A program made the position numbers and the translations under genes. From Pseudomonas sp. 30_B (GTDB taxonomy: Bacteria; Pseudomonadota; Gammaproteobacteria; Pseudomonadales; Pseudomonadaceae), in assembly GCF_017491605.1 (NCBI RefSeq), contig NZ_JAFGYY010000024.1, positions 19,666 through 83,665 on the forward strand: DNA of 64,000 nucleotides, written 5' to 3'. How positions within the stretch are numbered: position 1 is the stretch's first letter; every line of letters starts with the position of its first letter. The notes beneath the pieces were generated by a model that saw only the letters and a list, made by a program, of their open reading frames with translations, was not told the origin of the DNA and searched no databases. Shown here one piece after another: positions 18,337-26,842 of the stretch.

Positions 18337-18367
18337 CGGCCGCTGCCGTTTTTCACGGCAGCGGCCG
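18337..18367 (-). terminator. 12-bp hairpin between bamB and der
   Basis: A perfect 12-bp stem (CGGCCGCTGCCG / CGGCAGCGGCCG) with a 7-nt loop. On the minus strand GTCGTGTTTT follows it. It could partly terminate or stabilise bamB transcripts before der. Confidence 0.6.
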
Positions 18368-18382
18368 GCAGTAACACCCAGC

Positions 18383-19525
18383 TTAGCGGAGCGTGTAGGC
18401 GACCAGCTTGCCGCTGTTGCCGAACACGTACATCCAGTTGCCGACCACCAGCGGGCGAACCCGTACACCGTCGCCGTCGACCTTCTCGCGGCCCACGAAA
18501 CGACCGTCCACCTGGCTCAGCAGGTGCACGTAGCCTTCCAGGTCACCGACCACCACGTTGCTCGAGAACACGGCCGGAGCGGACAGCTGGCGGCGAGCCA
18601 GGGCATCGTTGCTCCACAGCGAGGACGAGCCGCGGGAATCCAGGCTTTCCACAGTGCCGGTGGCCTGGCTGATGAACACGCTGCCGGTACCTTCGGCAAC
18701 GCCGACGTAGCTGGAGGCTTCACGCTGCCAGAGTACACGGCCGGTGCTCTCGTCCAGCGCCGCGGCACGGCCCTGGTAGCTGGCGACATAAAGCACGCCA
18801 TCTGCCAGCAGCAGGCCGCCGTCGATATCGACCACGCGGTCCAGTTCGGAACGGCCCTGCGGGATGGCCACGCGCTGCTCCCACACCGGAAGACCACGCT
18901 GCACGTCCACGGCGACGACCTTGCCGCTGGCGAGACCCGCCAGCGCCAGACGGCCATCGATCAGCGGAGCGCCAGTGCCACGCAGGGTCAGCACCGGTAC
19001 GGTGCCTTCATAGAGCCAACGCTGGTTGCCGGTTGCAGCATCGAAGGCGACCAGTTTGTCGTCCTGGGTCTGCACCACCACCACGTCGCCGTTGGTGGCC
19101 GGGGCGGCCAGCACTTCGCTGGTGACCTTGGCGCGCCACTTCTGCTCGCCGCTGCCGGCGTCCAGGACGATCACGTCGCCCCGCATGGTGCCCAGCAGGA
19201 CCAGCCCGTTGCCTACGCCAACGGCGCCGGAAATCGGCAGGTCGAGATCCTTTTTCCACAGTACGTCGCCGCTTTCGCGCTGGATCGCCATGACCCGGCC
19301 TTCGGCGGACGCGGCGTAGATGGTCTGGCCATCCACTGCCGGTTCGAGCAGGTTGTACAGCTCGCCCTGGCCGTCACCGACCGAACGGCTCCATTGCTTC
19401 TCCAGACGGACCTCTTCCTTGAAATCGGTGAGCTCCGCCGGTGGCAGTTCTTTCTTGCTGTTGCTGCTGCAGCCCACGGCCAACAGGGTCAGCGCGAGCA
19501 GCGCGGCATGTTTCCAGCGCAGCAT
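18383..19525 (-). CDS. bamB: Outer-membrane assembly lipoprotein BamB
   Basis: A 380-residue lipoprotein with lipobox LAVGC (C19) and an eight-bladed PQQ-type beta-propeller (repeated GxxYALDxxTGxxxW-like blades, for example AFDAATGNQRW and ALDESTGRVLW). BamB is part of the BAM complex that inserts barrel proteins. Its start lies one base after the stop of the YfgM-like gene, the standard der-bamB-yfgM-hisS order read backwards. Confidence 0.95.
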   Translation of the reverse strand: MLRWKHAALLALTLLAVGCSSNSKKELPPAELTDFKEEVRLEKQWSRSVGDGQGELYNLLEPAVDGQTIYAASAEGRVMAIQRESGDVLWKKDLDLPISGAVGVGNGLVLLGTMRGDVIVLDAGSGEQKWRAKVTSEVLAAPATNGDVVVVQTQDDKLVAFDAATGNQRWLYEGTVPVLTLRGTGAPLIDGRLALAGLASGKVVAVDVQRGLPVWEQRVAIPQGRSELDRVVDIDGGLLLADGVLYVASYQGRAAALDESTGRVLWQREASSYVGVAEGTGSVFISQATGTVESLDSRGSSSLWSNDALARRQLSAPAVFSSNVVVGDLEGYVHLLSQVDGRFVGREKVDGDGVRVRPLVVGNWMYVFGNSGKLVAYTLR

Positions 19526-19526
19526 G

Positions 19527-20171
19527 TCAGGCGTCTCCCTTGGCCAGGTCGTCGAGCTTCATCTGCAGGGCGCCGACGGCGGCGTCTTCCGGCAGAGCGG
19601 CCTTGGCCTTCTCGTAGGCGCTGCGCGCCTCGTCGTCACGCTTGAGCTGGACCAGCAGGTCGCCGCGCAGTTCTTCGCGAGTGGCAACGTAAGCCTTGTC
19701 GACGCTGCCGTCGAGCAGCTTCAGGCCTTCCTCGGCCTTGCCCTGGGCGCTCAGCACACGGGCCAGGCGCTGGCGAGCCAGCTCACCGAGGGTGACGTCC
19801 ACCGGCTTGTCGACGATGGCCTTGAGTTCCAGAACGGCGTCGTCCAGCTTGCCGCTGTCCACCGCGACCTTGGCGACGAACAGGCGGCCATACTGGGAGT
19901 ACGGGGTGCCGGCGTATTCGCTGGTCAGCTTGTTGGCCAGCTCGGCGACCTTGGCGGTATCCGGTTTGCCGGCGGGATTCAGGGCGGTTTCCAGCAGGGC
20001 CTGGTAGATCACCGAGGCACCTTGGGCCTGATTGTTCTGGTACTTCTTCCAGGCCTGCCAGCCGAACACCACCACCAGCGCCAGAGCGGCACCGGTCAGC
20101 AGGGGCATGCCGTTGCGCTGCCACCAGTCCTTGATGTCCGCCAGTTGTTCTTCTTCGGTACGCGTACTCAC
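19527..20171 (-). CDS. yfgM: YfgM family TPR-like membrane protein
   Basis: A 214-residue protein with a short cytoplasmic N-terminus (TRTEEEQLADIKDWW), one membrane helix (about residues 22-38) and a periplasmic TPR-like domain of helical repeats. Homologues act as ancillary periplasmic chaperones at the SecYEG/PpiD site. The GTG at 20171 has TAGGAG about 9 nt upstream. It sits between hisS and bamB, which is its conserved place. Confidence 0.9.
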   Translation of the reverse strand: MSTRTEEEQLADIKDWWQRNGMPLLTGAALALVVVFGWQAWKKYQNNQAQGASVIYQALLETALNPAGKPDTAKVAELANKLTSEYAGTPYSQYGRLFVAKVAVDSGKLDDAVLELKAIVDKPVDVTLGELARQRLARVLSAQGKAEEGLKLLDGSVDKAYVATREELRGDLLVQLKRDDEARSAYEKAKAALPEDAAVGALQMKLDDLAKGDA

Positions 20172-20196
20172 CCCAATACTCCTATCCGCTCGGTTC

Positions 20197-21486
20197 TCAA
20201 GCCTGCTTGAGGCAGGCTGCCAGGTGCTCGGGCAGAGCGTCCCAGGCGATGTTCTGTTGTTCGCCCTCGCCACGCAGGGGCTTGAAACCTACCACGCGGT
20301 TGGCCAGTTCGTCGTCACCCAGAATCATTGCGAACTGTGCACCGCTCTTGTCGGCCTTCTTGAACTGGCTCTTGAAGCTGCCACCGCCGGCATTGACCAG
20401 CAGGCGCACGCCGGGGATGGCGTCACGCAGGCGCTCGGCGAGAGTCAGGCCGGCGAGTTCGGCGGCTTCGCCGAAGGCGCAGAGGTAGAGGTCGGCCGGA
20501 CGGCTGAGTTCCTCGGGCACCAGGCCCAGGGTCTCCAGCAGCAGCACCAGGCGCTCGACGCCCATGGCGAAGCCCACGCCCGGCGTCGGCTTGCCGCCGA
20601 ACTGGCTGACCAGGCCGTCGTAGCGGCCCCCGCCGCACACGGTTCCCTGGGAGCCGAGCTTCTCGGTGACCCACTCGAACGCGGTACGGCAGTAGTAGTC
20701 CAGGCCGCGCACCAGTTTCTGGTTGATCTCGTAGCGCAGGCCGACCGCATCCAGGCGCGCTTTCAGGCCCTCGAAGTGGGCGAGCGACTCTTCGTCCAGG
20801 TAGTCGTGCAGGGTCGGCGCGCCGACCAGCAGGGCCTGGGTGCTTTCCACCTTGCTGTCGAGGATACGCAGCGGGTTGGTGGTCATGCGGCGCTGGCTGT
20901 CTTCGTCGAGCTGGTCGAAGCGATCCTTGAGATAGGCGACCAGCGCATCACGGTAGCGCGCGCGGGCTTCGCTGGAGCCCAGGGTGTTGAGCTGCAGGGT
21001 TACCGCATCGGCCATGCCCAGCTTCTGCCACAGCCGCCAGGTGAGGATGATCAGCTCGGCGTCGATGTCCGGGCCGGGCAGGTTGAAGACTTCCACGCCG
21101 ATCTGGTGGAACTGGCGGTAGCGGCCCTTCTGCGGCTTCTCGTAGCGGAACATCGGGCCGGTGTACCAGAGCTTCTGCACCTGGCCACCACCGGAAAGAC
21201 CGTGTTCGAGCACGGCGCGCACGCAGCCAGCGGTACCTTCCGGACGCATGGTGAGGGATTCGCCGTTGCGATCGAGGAAGGTGTACATCTCCTTGTCGAC
21301 CACGTCGGTGCCTTCACCGATGCCGCGGGCGAAGAGTTCGGTGAACTCCAGGATCGGCATGCGGATTTCTTTGTAGCCGTAGCCATCGAGCAGCTCGGCA
21401 AAGGTACTTTCCAGATAGCGCCAGGCCGGGGTCTGCTCCGGCAGGATGTCATTCATGCCACGGATGGCTTGCAGGGACTTGCTCAC
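20197..21486 (-). CDS. hisS: Histidyl-tRNA synthetase
   Basis: A 429-residue class II synthetase with motif 2 (MFRYEKPQKGRYRQFHQ), the histidine-binding GLDYYCRTAFEW box and motif 3 (GFAMGVERL), then a C-terminal anticodon-binding domain. The start is GTG with AAGGA upstream; no better ATG exists before the conserved RGMNDILP. It is 18 bp downstream of ispG. Confidence 0.97.
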   Translation of the reverse strand: MSKSLQAIRGMNDILPEQTPAWRYLESTFAELLDGYGYKEIRMPILEFTELFARGIGEGTDVVDKEMYTFLDRNGESLTMRPEGTAGCVRAVLEHGLSGGGQVQKLWYTGPMFRYEKPQKGRYRQFHQIGVEVFNLPGPDIDAELIILTWRLWQKLGMADAVTLQLNTLGSSEARARYRDALVAYLKDRFDQLDEDSQRRMTTNPLRILDSKVESTQALLVGAPTLHDYLDEESLAHFEGLKARLDAVGLRYEINQKLVRGLDYYCRTAFEWVTEKLGSQGTVCGGGRYDGLVSQFGGKPTPGVGFAMGVERLVLLLETLGLVPEELSRPADLYLCAFGEAAELAGLTLAERLRDAIPGVRLLVNAGGGSFKSQFKKADKSGAQFAMILGDDELANRVVGFKPLRGEGEQQNIAWDALPEHLAACLKQA

Positions 21487-21504
21487 GTAGGGTCCTTGTT
21501 GCGG

Positions 21505-22617
21505 TCAGCCGCGCACGATCAGTGCGGCGTCGGCCTCGGCCTTCTCGGCCGCTTTTTCGCGGATCAGCCGTTCCAGCTCATCCACCAGGTTTTCGTTCTG
21601 CAGCTTCTGCGCCGGCTTGCCGTCGATGTAGATCAGGTTGCTCGGCGTGCCGCCGGTGAGGCCGATGTGGGCCTCCTTGGCTTCGCCGGGGCCGTTGACC
21701 ACGCAGCCGATCACGGCGACGTCCAGCGGAACCAGCAGATCCTCCAGACGGCTTTCCAGGTCGTTCATGGTCTTCACCACATCGAAGTTCTGCCGCGAGC
21801 AGCTCGGGCAGGCGATGAAGTTGATGCCACGGGAGCGCAGGCGCAGCGACTTGAGGATGTCGAAGCCGACCTTGATCTCTTCCACCGGGTCGGCGGCGAG
21901 CGAGATGCGGATGGTGTCGCCGATGCCTTCGGCGAGCAGCATGCCCAGGCCCACGGCGGACTTCACGGTGCCCGAACGCAGGCCACCGGCTTCGGTGATG
22001 CCCAAATGCAGGGGTTGCTCGATTTCCTTGGCCAGCAGGCGGTAGGCGGCCACCGCCATGAACACGTCGGAGGCCTTCACGCTGACCTTGAAGTTCTGGA
22101 AGTCCAGGCGCTGGAGGTGATCCACGTGACGCATGGCCGATTCCAGCAGGGCTTCCGGGGTCGGCTCGCCGTACTTCTTCTGCAGGTCCTTCTCCAGGGA
22201 ACCGGCGTTGACGCCGATCCGGATCGGAATATTGCGATCGCGGGCGGCATCCACCACGGCTTTCACCCGGTCTTCACGACCGATGTTGCCCGGGTTGATG
22301 CGCAGGCAGTCGACGCCCAGTTCGGCTACGCGCAGGGCGATCTTGTAGTCGAAGTGGATGTCGGCGACCAGCGGAACCCTGACCTGCTGCTTGATCTTGC
22401 CGAAGGCCTCGGCGGCGTCCATGTCCGGCACGGAGACGCGCACGATGTCGGCGCCGGCGTCTTCCAGGCGACGGATCTGGGCCACGGTGGCGGCCACATC
22501 CAGGGTATCGGTGTTGGTCATGCTCTGCACGGCGATGGGGGCATCCCCCCCCACCGGCACGTTACCCACCCAGATCTTGCGGGACGGGCGACGTTTGATC
22601 GGAGACTCGCAATGCAT
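21505..22617 (-). CDS. ispG: 4-hydroxy-3-methylbut-2-enyl-diphosphate synthase (flavodoxin)
   Basis: A 370-residue [4Fe-4S] enzyme of the MEP isoprenoid pathway. It has a TIM-barrel domain and a C-terminal cluster domain with the CPSC pair and the third cysteine in GCVVNGPGE. The chosen ATG (22617) lies one base after the rodZ stop; an in-frame codon at 22629 would overlap rodZ by 11 bp. Being an Fe-S enzyme, it depends on the isc operon encoded 4 kb away. Confidence 0.96.
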   Translation of the reverse strand: MHCESPIKRRPSRKIWVGNVPVGGDAPIAVQSMTNTDTLDVAATVAQIRRLEDAGADIVRVSVPDMDAAEAFGKIKQQVRVPLVADIHFDYKIALRVAELGVDCLRINPGNIGREDRVKAVVDAARDRNIPIRIGVNAGSLEKDLQKKYGEPTPEALLESAMRHVDHLQRLDFQNFKVSVKASDVFMAVAAYRLLAKEIEQPLHLGITEAGGLRSGTVKSAVGLGMLLAEGIGDTIRISLAADPVEEIKVGFDILKSLRLRSRGINFIACPSCSRQNFDVVKTMNDLESRLEDLLVPLDVAVIGCVVNGPGEAKEAHIGLTGGTPSNLIYIDGKPAQKLQNENLVDELERLIREKAAEKAEADAALIVRG

Positions 22618-22618
22618 C

Positions 22619-23650
22619 TTACTGTCCACCCAACGTCAGGCGCGCGGTACCGCCGCGCGCCGGTGTCACTTCGACCGGCTGGCCGTTGTAGCTGACCTGC
22701 GCACCGCGGGCAAAGCCCAGGCGCAGCTGAACCGGAGCCTTGGCTGCCAGCTCCAAGGTGTCACCCTTGCGCTTGAGCGAGCCGAACAGGACCTTGCCAT
22801 CGGCATCGGTGACCTGGGTCCAGCAGTCCTCGGTGAACTGGATCTTGACCACGCCCTGGCCGGCGGCGGCGACTACCGGAGCGGCAACCGGGGCCGTCGG
22901 AGCAGCCGGCGCGGCTTCCACCGGGGCAGCCGGCGCGACAGGAGCGGCCGGTTGCTGGGCAGCGGGTTGCTGCACGGGCGCGGCCGGAGCAGTCTCGGTG
23001 GCGACAGGCGCCCCCGGAACCGCCGGAGCGGCGGCAACCGGCGGCGTGCCCTCGGCCGGAGCCTCGGCAGCCGCGTTATCACCGGCCGGTTCGGCAGGCA
23101 CTGTCGAGGGGTTGGCCTGATCTTCGGCAACCGCCTGGTCTTCCGGCTCGTCGAGGGTATGGATTTCGGTGGTGCCGTCGGCGCTCTCGACCTCGACATG
23201 CTCCATGTTCAGGCTGCCGCTTTCGGCGGTGCGGGCAGCACGCTCCTGCCACCAGAAGTAGCCAAAGCCGATCAGCAGGGCGAGCAGCACCAGGCTGAAC
23301 AGGCGCAGCAGGTTGCGCGACAGGCGTACCGGCTCGACCACTCGGCCGAGGCTGTGCACGTTGCTGCCGGTGGCGTCGGTGCCGGTGTACTGGTCGAATG
23401 CCTGGACCATCTGCCCCTGGTCCATGCCCAGCAGCTTGGCGTAGGCGCGGACGTAACCACGGGCGAAGGTGTGGCCCGGCAACTGGTCGAAAGAGCCCTG
23501 CTCCAACTGACGCAGGGAGTGCTCGGTCAGGTTCAGCTGGCCCGCAACCTGGGCAACGCTCCAACCTTTGTTTTCGCGCGCCTGGCGCAGGGTGTCGCCA
23601 GGATTGGCGCGGGTCGTGCCGATGACATCGGACTGCGACGTACTCATCAT
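22619..23650 (-). CDS. rodZ: Cytoskeleton protein RodZ
   Basis: A 343-residue bitopic protein. It has an N-terminal helix-turn-helix that binds MreB (residues 17-85), one membrane helix (about 115-134), a long Pro/Ala/Glu-rich periplasmic linker (190-260) and a C-terminal DUF4115 domain. It couples MreB to cell-wall elongation. Two adjacent ATGs open the gene. The first overlaps the pilF stop (ATGATGA), so translation is probably coupled. Confidence 0.94.
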   Translation of the reverse strand: MMSTSQSDVIGTTRANPGDTLRQARENKGWSVAQVAGQLNLTEHSLRQLEQGSFDQLPGHTFARGYVRAYAKLLGMDQGQMVQAFDQYTGTDATGSNVHSLGRVVEPVRLSRNLLRLFSLVLLALLIGFGYFWWQERAARTAESGSLNMEHVEVESADGTTEIHTLDEPEDQAVAEDQANPSTVPAEPAGDNAAAEAPAEGTPPVAAAPAVPGAPVATETAPAAPVQQPAAQQPAAPVAPAAPVEAAPAAPTAPVAAPVVAAAGQGVVKIQFTEDCWTQVTDADGKVLFGSLKRKGDTLELAAKAPVQLRLGFARGAQVSYNGQPVEVTPARGGTARLTLGGQ

Positions 23651-24405
23651 TTATCCGCCTGGTATGCCTGGTATTCAGGAGAAGCGGGATACAGGCGCTT
23701 GAGTTGCAGCCCGTAGCTGGCAGCGGTATCCCGGTCGTCGAAAATCTTCGCCAGTCGAATGCCCAGCAGCAGGCTGCGCGCGGTCTGCGGGCCCTGCTTG
23801 AGGTATTCCTGGTAGTAGGCTCGCGCAGGAACGTACTGACGATCCTGGTAATTGAGTTCGGCCATCTCGATCAGCGCGCTGGGCTGATTGCGATTGAGGC
23901 GAATGGCCTTCTCGAAATATTCCTTGGCCTGCTCGCGCTGCTTGAGCTGCAGGCTGACCAGCCCGAGGTTCTCGAAGATGCGCGAACGCTCGGGATACAG
24001 GCCATCCTCGGCGGCCTTCATGTAGACGTCGTAGGCTTCCTTGTAGCGTTTCTGCTCGAACAGGAAGCCGCCGTAGTTGTTCAGGATGCGCGCATCGTCC
24101 GAACGGGACGAAAGCGCCTTGCGGTATTCGGTCTCGGCCAGCTGCGGCTCCATCTCGGTCTGGTAGACCGCAGCCAGTGCAGCGTGAGCGTCGGCACTCG
24201 ACGGGTCCAGCTCCAGCGCCTGGCGCAGCGGGACCTTGGCCTGCTCGGCATTGCCGCCGCGCAGGTAGCCGATACCCAGCTGGACGTAGGCATCACGTGC
24301 CTCTTCCCGGCCCTTTTCGGTTTTCAGAGGATCCTGTTTACCAGACGTCACGCAACCCGTCAGCACGGTTGCCAACAGCATGAACAGCGCGGCGCGCAGG
24401 GTCAT
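23647..24405 (-). CDS. pilF: Type IV pilus biogenesis lipoprotein PilF (pilotin)
   Basis: A 252-residue TPR lipoprotein with lipobox LTGC (C18) and six TPR-like helix pairs. PilF carries the PilQ secretin to the outer membrane for type IV pilus assembly. The start at 24405 opens the signal peptide. It sits between rlmN and rodZ as in other pseudomonads. It shows that the host has a core pilus system that the minor-pilin cluster at 41.7-48.0 kb could feed into. Confidence 0.94.
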   Translation of the reverse strand: MTLRAALFMLLATVLTGCVTSGKQDPLKTEKGREEARDAYVQLGIGYLRGGNAEQAKVPLRQALELDPSSADAHAALAAVYQTEMEPQLAETEYRKALSSRSDDARILNNYGGFLFEQKRYKEAYDVYMKAAEDGLYPERSRIFENLGLVSLQLKQREQAKEYFEKAIRLNRNQPSALIEMAELNYQDRQYVPARAYYQEYLKQGPQTARSLLLGIRLAKIFDDRDTAASYGLQLKRLYPASPEYQAYQADK

Positions 24406-24421
24406 CGGAATCCTCCCCAGG

Positions 24422-25573
24422 TCAGTTTCGATCGGCGGCGTTCGACGCCTGCTCATTTTCCGTCGCCAACTGGCGGACGGCGATATAGCGTTCGCTGCGG
24501 CGGGTGCGGTCCATCACCTGGCCCACCAGTTGACCACAGGCAGCATCGATGTCGTCACCACGGGTGGTACGCACCGTTACATTGAAGCCGCCTTTGTGCA
24601 GCATGTCCTGGAAACGGCGGATGGCGTTGTTGCTCGGCCGCTCGTAACCCGAATGCGGGAACGGATTAAACGGAATCAGGTTGATCTTGCAAGGGAAATC
24701 CTTGAGCAATGCGATCAGTTGCTCGGCATGCTCGGGCTGGTCGTTGACGTTGGCCAGCAGGGTGTACTCGACGGTCAGCACGCGCTCCTTGCCCAGGCGC
24801 GTGATGTAGCGATAGCAGGCATCGAGCAGCATATCCAGCGGGTACTTCTTGTTGATCGGTACCAGCTTGTTGCGCAGTTCGTCGTTCGGTGCGTGCAGCG
24901 ACAGGGCCAGGGACACGTCGGTCACCTCGGCGAGCTTGTCGATCATCGGCACCACGCCGGAGGTGGAGAGGGTCACCTTGCGCTTGGAAATGCCGTAGCC
25001 GAGGTCTTCCATCATGATGCTCATGGCGCTCACGACGTTGTCGAAGTTCAGCAGCGGCTCGCCCATGCCCATCATCACCACGTTGGTGATGGCACGGTCG
25101 ATCTTGCCCGGGACGGTCCCGAACGATTGGTTGGCGATCCACACCTGGCCGATGATCTCGGCGGAGGTCAGGTCGCTGTTGAAGCCTTGCTTGCCGGTGG
25201 AGCAGAAGCTGCAGTCCAGCGCGCAACCGGCCTGGGACGACACGCACAGGGTGCCGCGGCCGCCTTGCGGGATGTACACGGTCTCGACGCAACTGCCCGA
25301 GGCCACGCGCACCACCCACTTGCGGGTACCGTCAGAGGAAATGTCCTGGCTGACGATCTCCGGGGGACGAATTTCGGCAACGGCCTTGAGCTTTTCGCGC
25401 AAGGCCTTGCCGACGTTCGTCATGGCGTCGAAATCGACGGCGCCAAAGTGGTGAATCCATTGCATCACCTGGCCGGCGCGGAAGCGCTTTTCACCGATGG
25501 ACTCGAAGAATTCCTCGAGCTGGGGCTTGGTCATACCCAGCAGGTTGGCCTTTACAGCGGTATCAGCAGTCAT
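24422..25573 (-). CDS. rlmN: Dual-specificity 23S rRNA/tRNA adenine C2-methyltransferase RlmN
   Basis: A 383-residue radical SAM enzyme with the CxxxCxxC cluster C117, C121 and C124 and a GMGEPLLN motif. It methylates A2503 of 23S rRNA and A37 of several tRNAs, and its mechanism uses a C-terminal catalytic cysteine. The ATG at 25573 is preceded by GAGGGTG. ndk lies 27 bp upstream on the same strand. Confidence 0.96.
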   Translation of the reverse strand: MTADTAVKANLLGMTKPQLEEFFESIGEKRFRAGQVMQWIHHFGAVDFDAMTNVGKALREKLKAVAEIRPPEIVSQDISSDGTRKWVVRVASGSCVETVYIPQGGRGTLCVSSQAGCALDCSFCSTGKQGFNSDLTSAEIIGQVWIANQSFGTVPGKIDRAITNVVMMGMGEPLLNFDNVVSAMSIMMEDLGYGISKRKVTLSTSGVVPMIDKLAEVTDVSLALSLHAPNDELRNKLVPINKKYPLDMLLDACYRYITRLGKERVLTVEYTLLANVNDQPEHAEQLIALLKDFPCKINLIPFNPFPHSGYERPSNNAIRRFQDMLHKGGFNVTVRTTRGDDIDAACGQLVGQVMDRTRRSERYIAVRQLATENEQASNAADRN

Positions 25574-25600
25574 GGATTCACCCTCGCTCATTCGCCGAAA

Positions 25601-26032
25601 TCAGCGAATGCGCTCGCACACCTCGGTGCTGGAGAAGAAGTAAGCGATTTCGCGAGCAGCGGAAGCTTCCGAGTCGGAACCGTGTACGGCGTTCTCGTCG
25701 ATGGAAACGGCGAAGTCGGCGCGGATGGTGCCGGCGTCGGCTTTCTTCGGATCGGTGGCGCCCATCAGCTCACGGTTGCGCAGGATGGCGTCTTCGCCTT
25801 CCAGAACCTGAACAACGACCGGGCCGGAAGTCATGAAGGCAACCAGGTCCTTGAAGAAGGGACGCTCTTTGTGCTCGGCGTAGAAACCGCCAGCTTCGCG
25901 CTCGGACAGCTGAACCATCTTCGAAGCGACAACGCGCAGGCCGGCTTTTTCGAAGCGGGTCAGGATTTCGCCGATGACGTTCTTGGCAACAGCGTCGGGC
26001 TTGATGATGGAGAAGGTACGTTGCAGGGCCAT
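25601..26032 (-). CDS. ndk: Nucleoside diphosphate kinase
   Basis: A 143-residue protein of standard length that balances nucleoside triphosphates. The phosphorylated active-site histidine lies in NAVHGSDS (H117). The ATG at 26032 opens the invariant QRTFSIIKPDAV. It begins the minus-strand run that continues through rlmN, pilF and rodZ. The 250 bp upstream hold the isc terminator and no gene. Confidence 0.97.
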   Translation of the reverse strand: MALQRTFSIIKPDAVAKNVIGEILTRFEKAGLRVVASKMVQLSEREAGGFYAEHKERPFFKDLVAFMTSGPVVVQVLEGEDAILRNRELMGATDPKKADAGTIRADFAVSIDENAVHGSDSEASAAREIAYFFSSTEVCERIR

Positions 26033-26221
26033 GGAAATAACTCCGGAAAGCAAGGTTGGTAAAGCCAAGAAGCCCCTGGCGTTGGCCAGGAGCTCCTGTG
26101 ATTCAAGGGTTTGCCGCGGGCGACGCCCGGCGGGCGGCGGCGCGGGACCGCCTCCGACTGCGCGGGGACGGTAGCTGAAGAAATTCCCTCGGGAATTTTT
26201 CGACAGCACACCTAAAGATAA

Positions 26222-26244
26222 AACCCGCGAATTATACGCGGGTT
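26222..26244 (-). terminator. Terminator at the end of the isc operon
   Basis: AACCCGCG / CGCGGGTT stem with a 7-nt AT loop. On the minus strand it is followed by TTATCTTT, 39 bp past the iscX stop. Confidence 0.75.
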
Positions 26245-26282
26245 CATGACAAATGGGTACGCGGCAAGCGTGCCGCGCGCCC

Positions 26283-26483
26283 TCAGTCGAGCTCTTCGAT
26301 CCAGGCGGCCTGGATGGCCTCCAGGACCTTTTCACCGCCCCGGGAGGGATCGTCGCTGAATTCCGGCAATGCCAGCACCCAGCGGTGCAGATCGACGAAA
26401 TTCACGTAGCGGGGATCGACATCCGGCTTGGATTCGGCCAACTGGATGGCGATTTCGAGCACATCAACCCATTTCAGACTCAT
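26283..26483 (-). CDS. iscX: Fe-S cluster assembly protein IscX
   Basis: A 66-residue acidic protein of the IscX/YfhJ family (WVDVLEIAIQLAE, DPRYVNFVDLHRWV). It binds iron and IscS and tunes cluster assembly. It is the last gene of the isc operon, 14 bp after fdx. Confidence 0.95.
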   Translation of the reverse strand: MSLKWVDVLEIAIQLAESKPDVDPRYVNFVDLHRWVLALPEFSDDPSRGGEKVLEAIQAAWIEELD

Positions 26484-26497
26484 CGTTGGCGCTCCGC

Positions 26498-26836
26498 TCA
26501 GTGACCTTCGGAAACCTGGTTGATGGTGTACTTCGGAATCTCGACCACCAGATCCTCTTCACCCACCACGGCCTGGCAGGACAGGCGCGAATCCGGCTCA
26601 AGACCCCAGGCCTTGTCCAGCATGTCGTCCTCCAGCTCGTCGGAAGCCTCCATGGAATTGAAGCCTTCGCGCACGATGACGTGGCAGGTGGTGCAGGCGC
26701 AGGACATCTCGCAGGCGTGCTCGATCTCGATGCCGTTGCGCAGCGCCGCCTTCATGATGGTTTCGCCCGGCTGGGCCTCGATCACCGCACCTTCCGGGCA
26801 ATGTTCGGCGTTCGGCAGAAATACGATCTGCGGCAT
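26498..26836 (-). CDS. fdx: ISC-type [2Fe-2S] ferredoxin
   Basis: A 112-residue adrenodoxin-type ferredoxin with cluster ligands C42, C48, C51 and C87 (CEMSCACTTC, LSCQAV). It supplies electrons to IscS/IscU. It lies 6 bp after hscA. Confidence 0.96.
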   Translation of the reverse strand: MPQIVFLPNAEHCPEGAVIEAQPGETIMKAALRNGIEIEHACEMSCACTTCHVIVREGFNSMEASDELEDDMLDKAWGLEPDSRLSCQAVVGEEDLVVEIPKYTINQVSEGH

Positions 26837-26842
26837 CTTGGC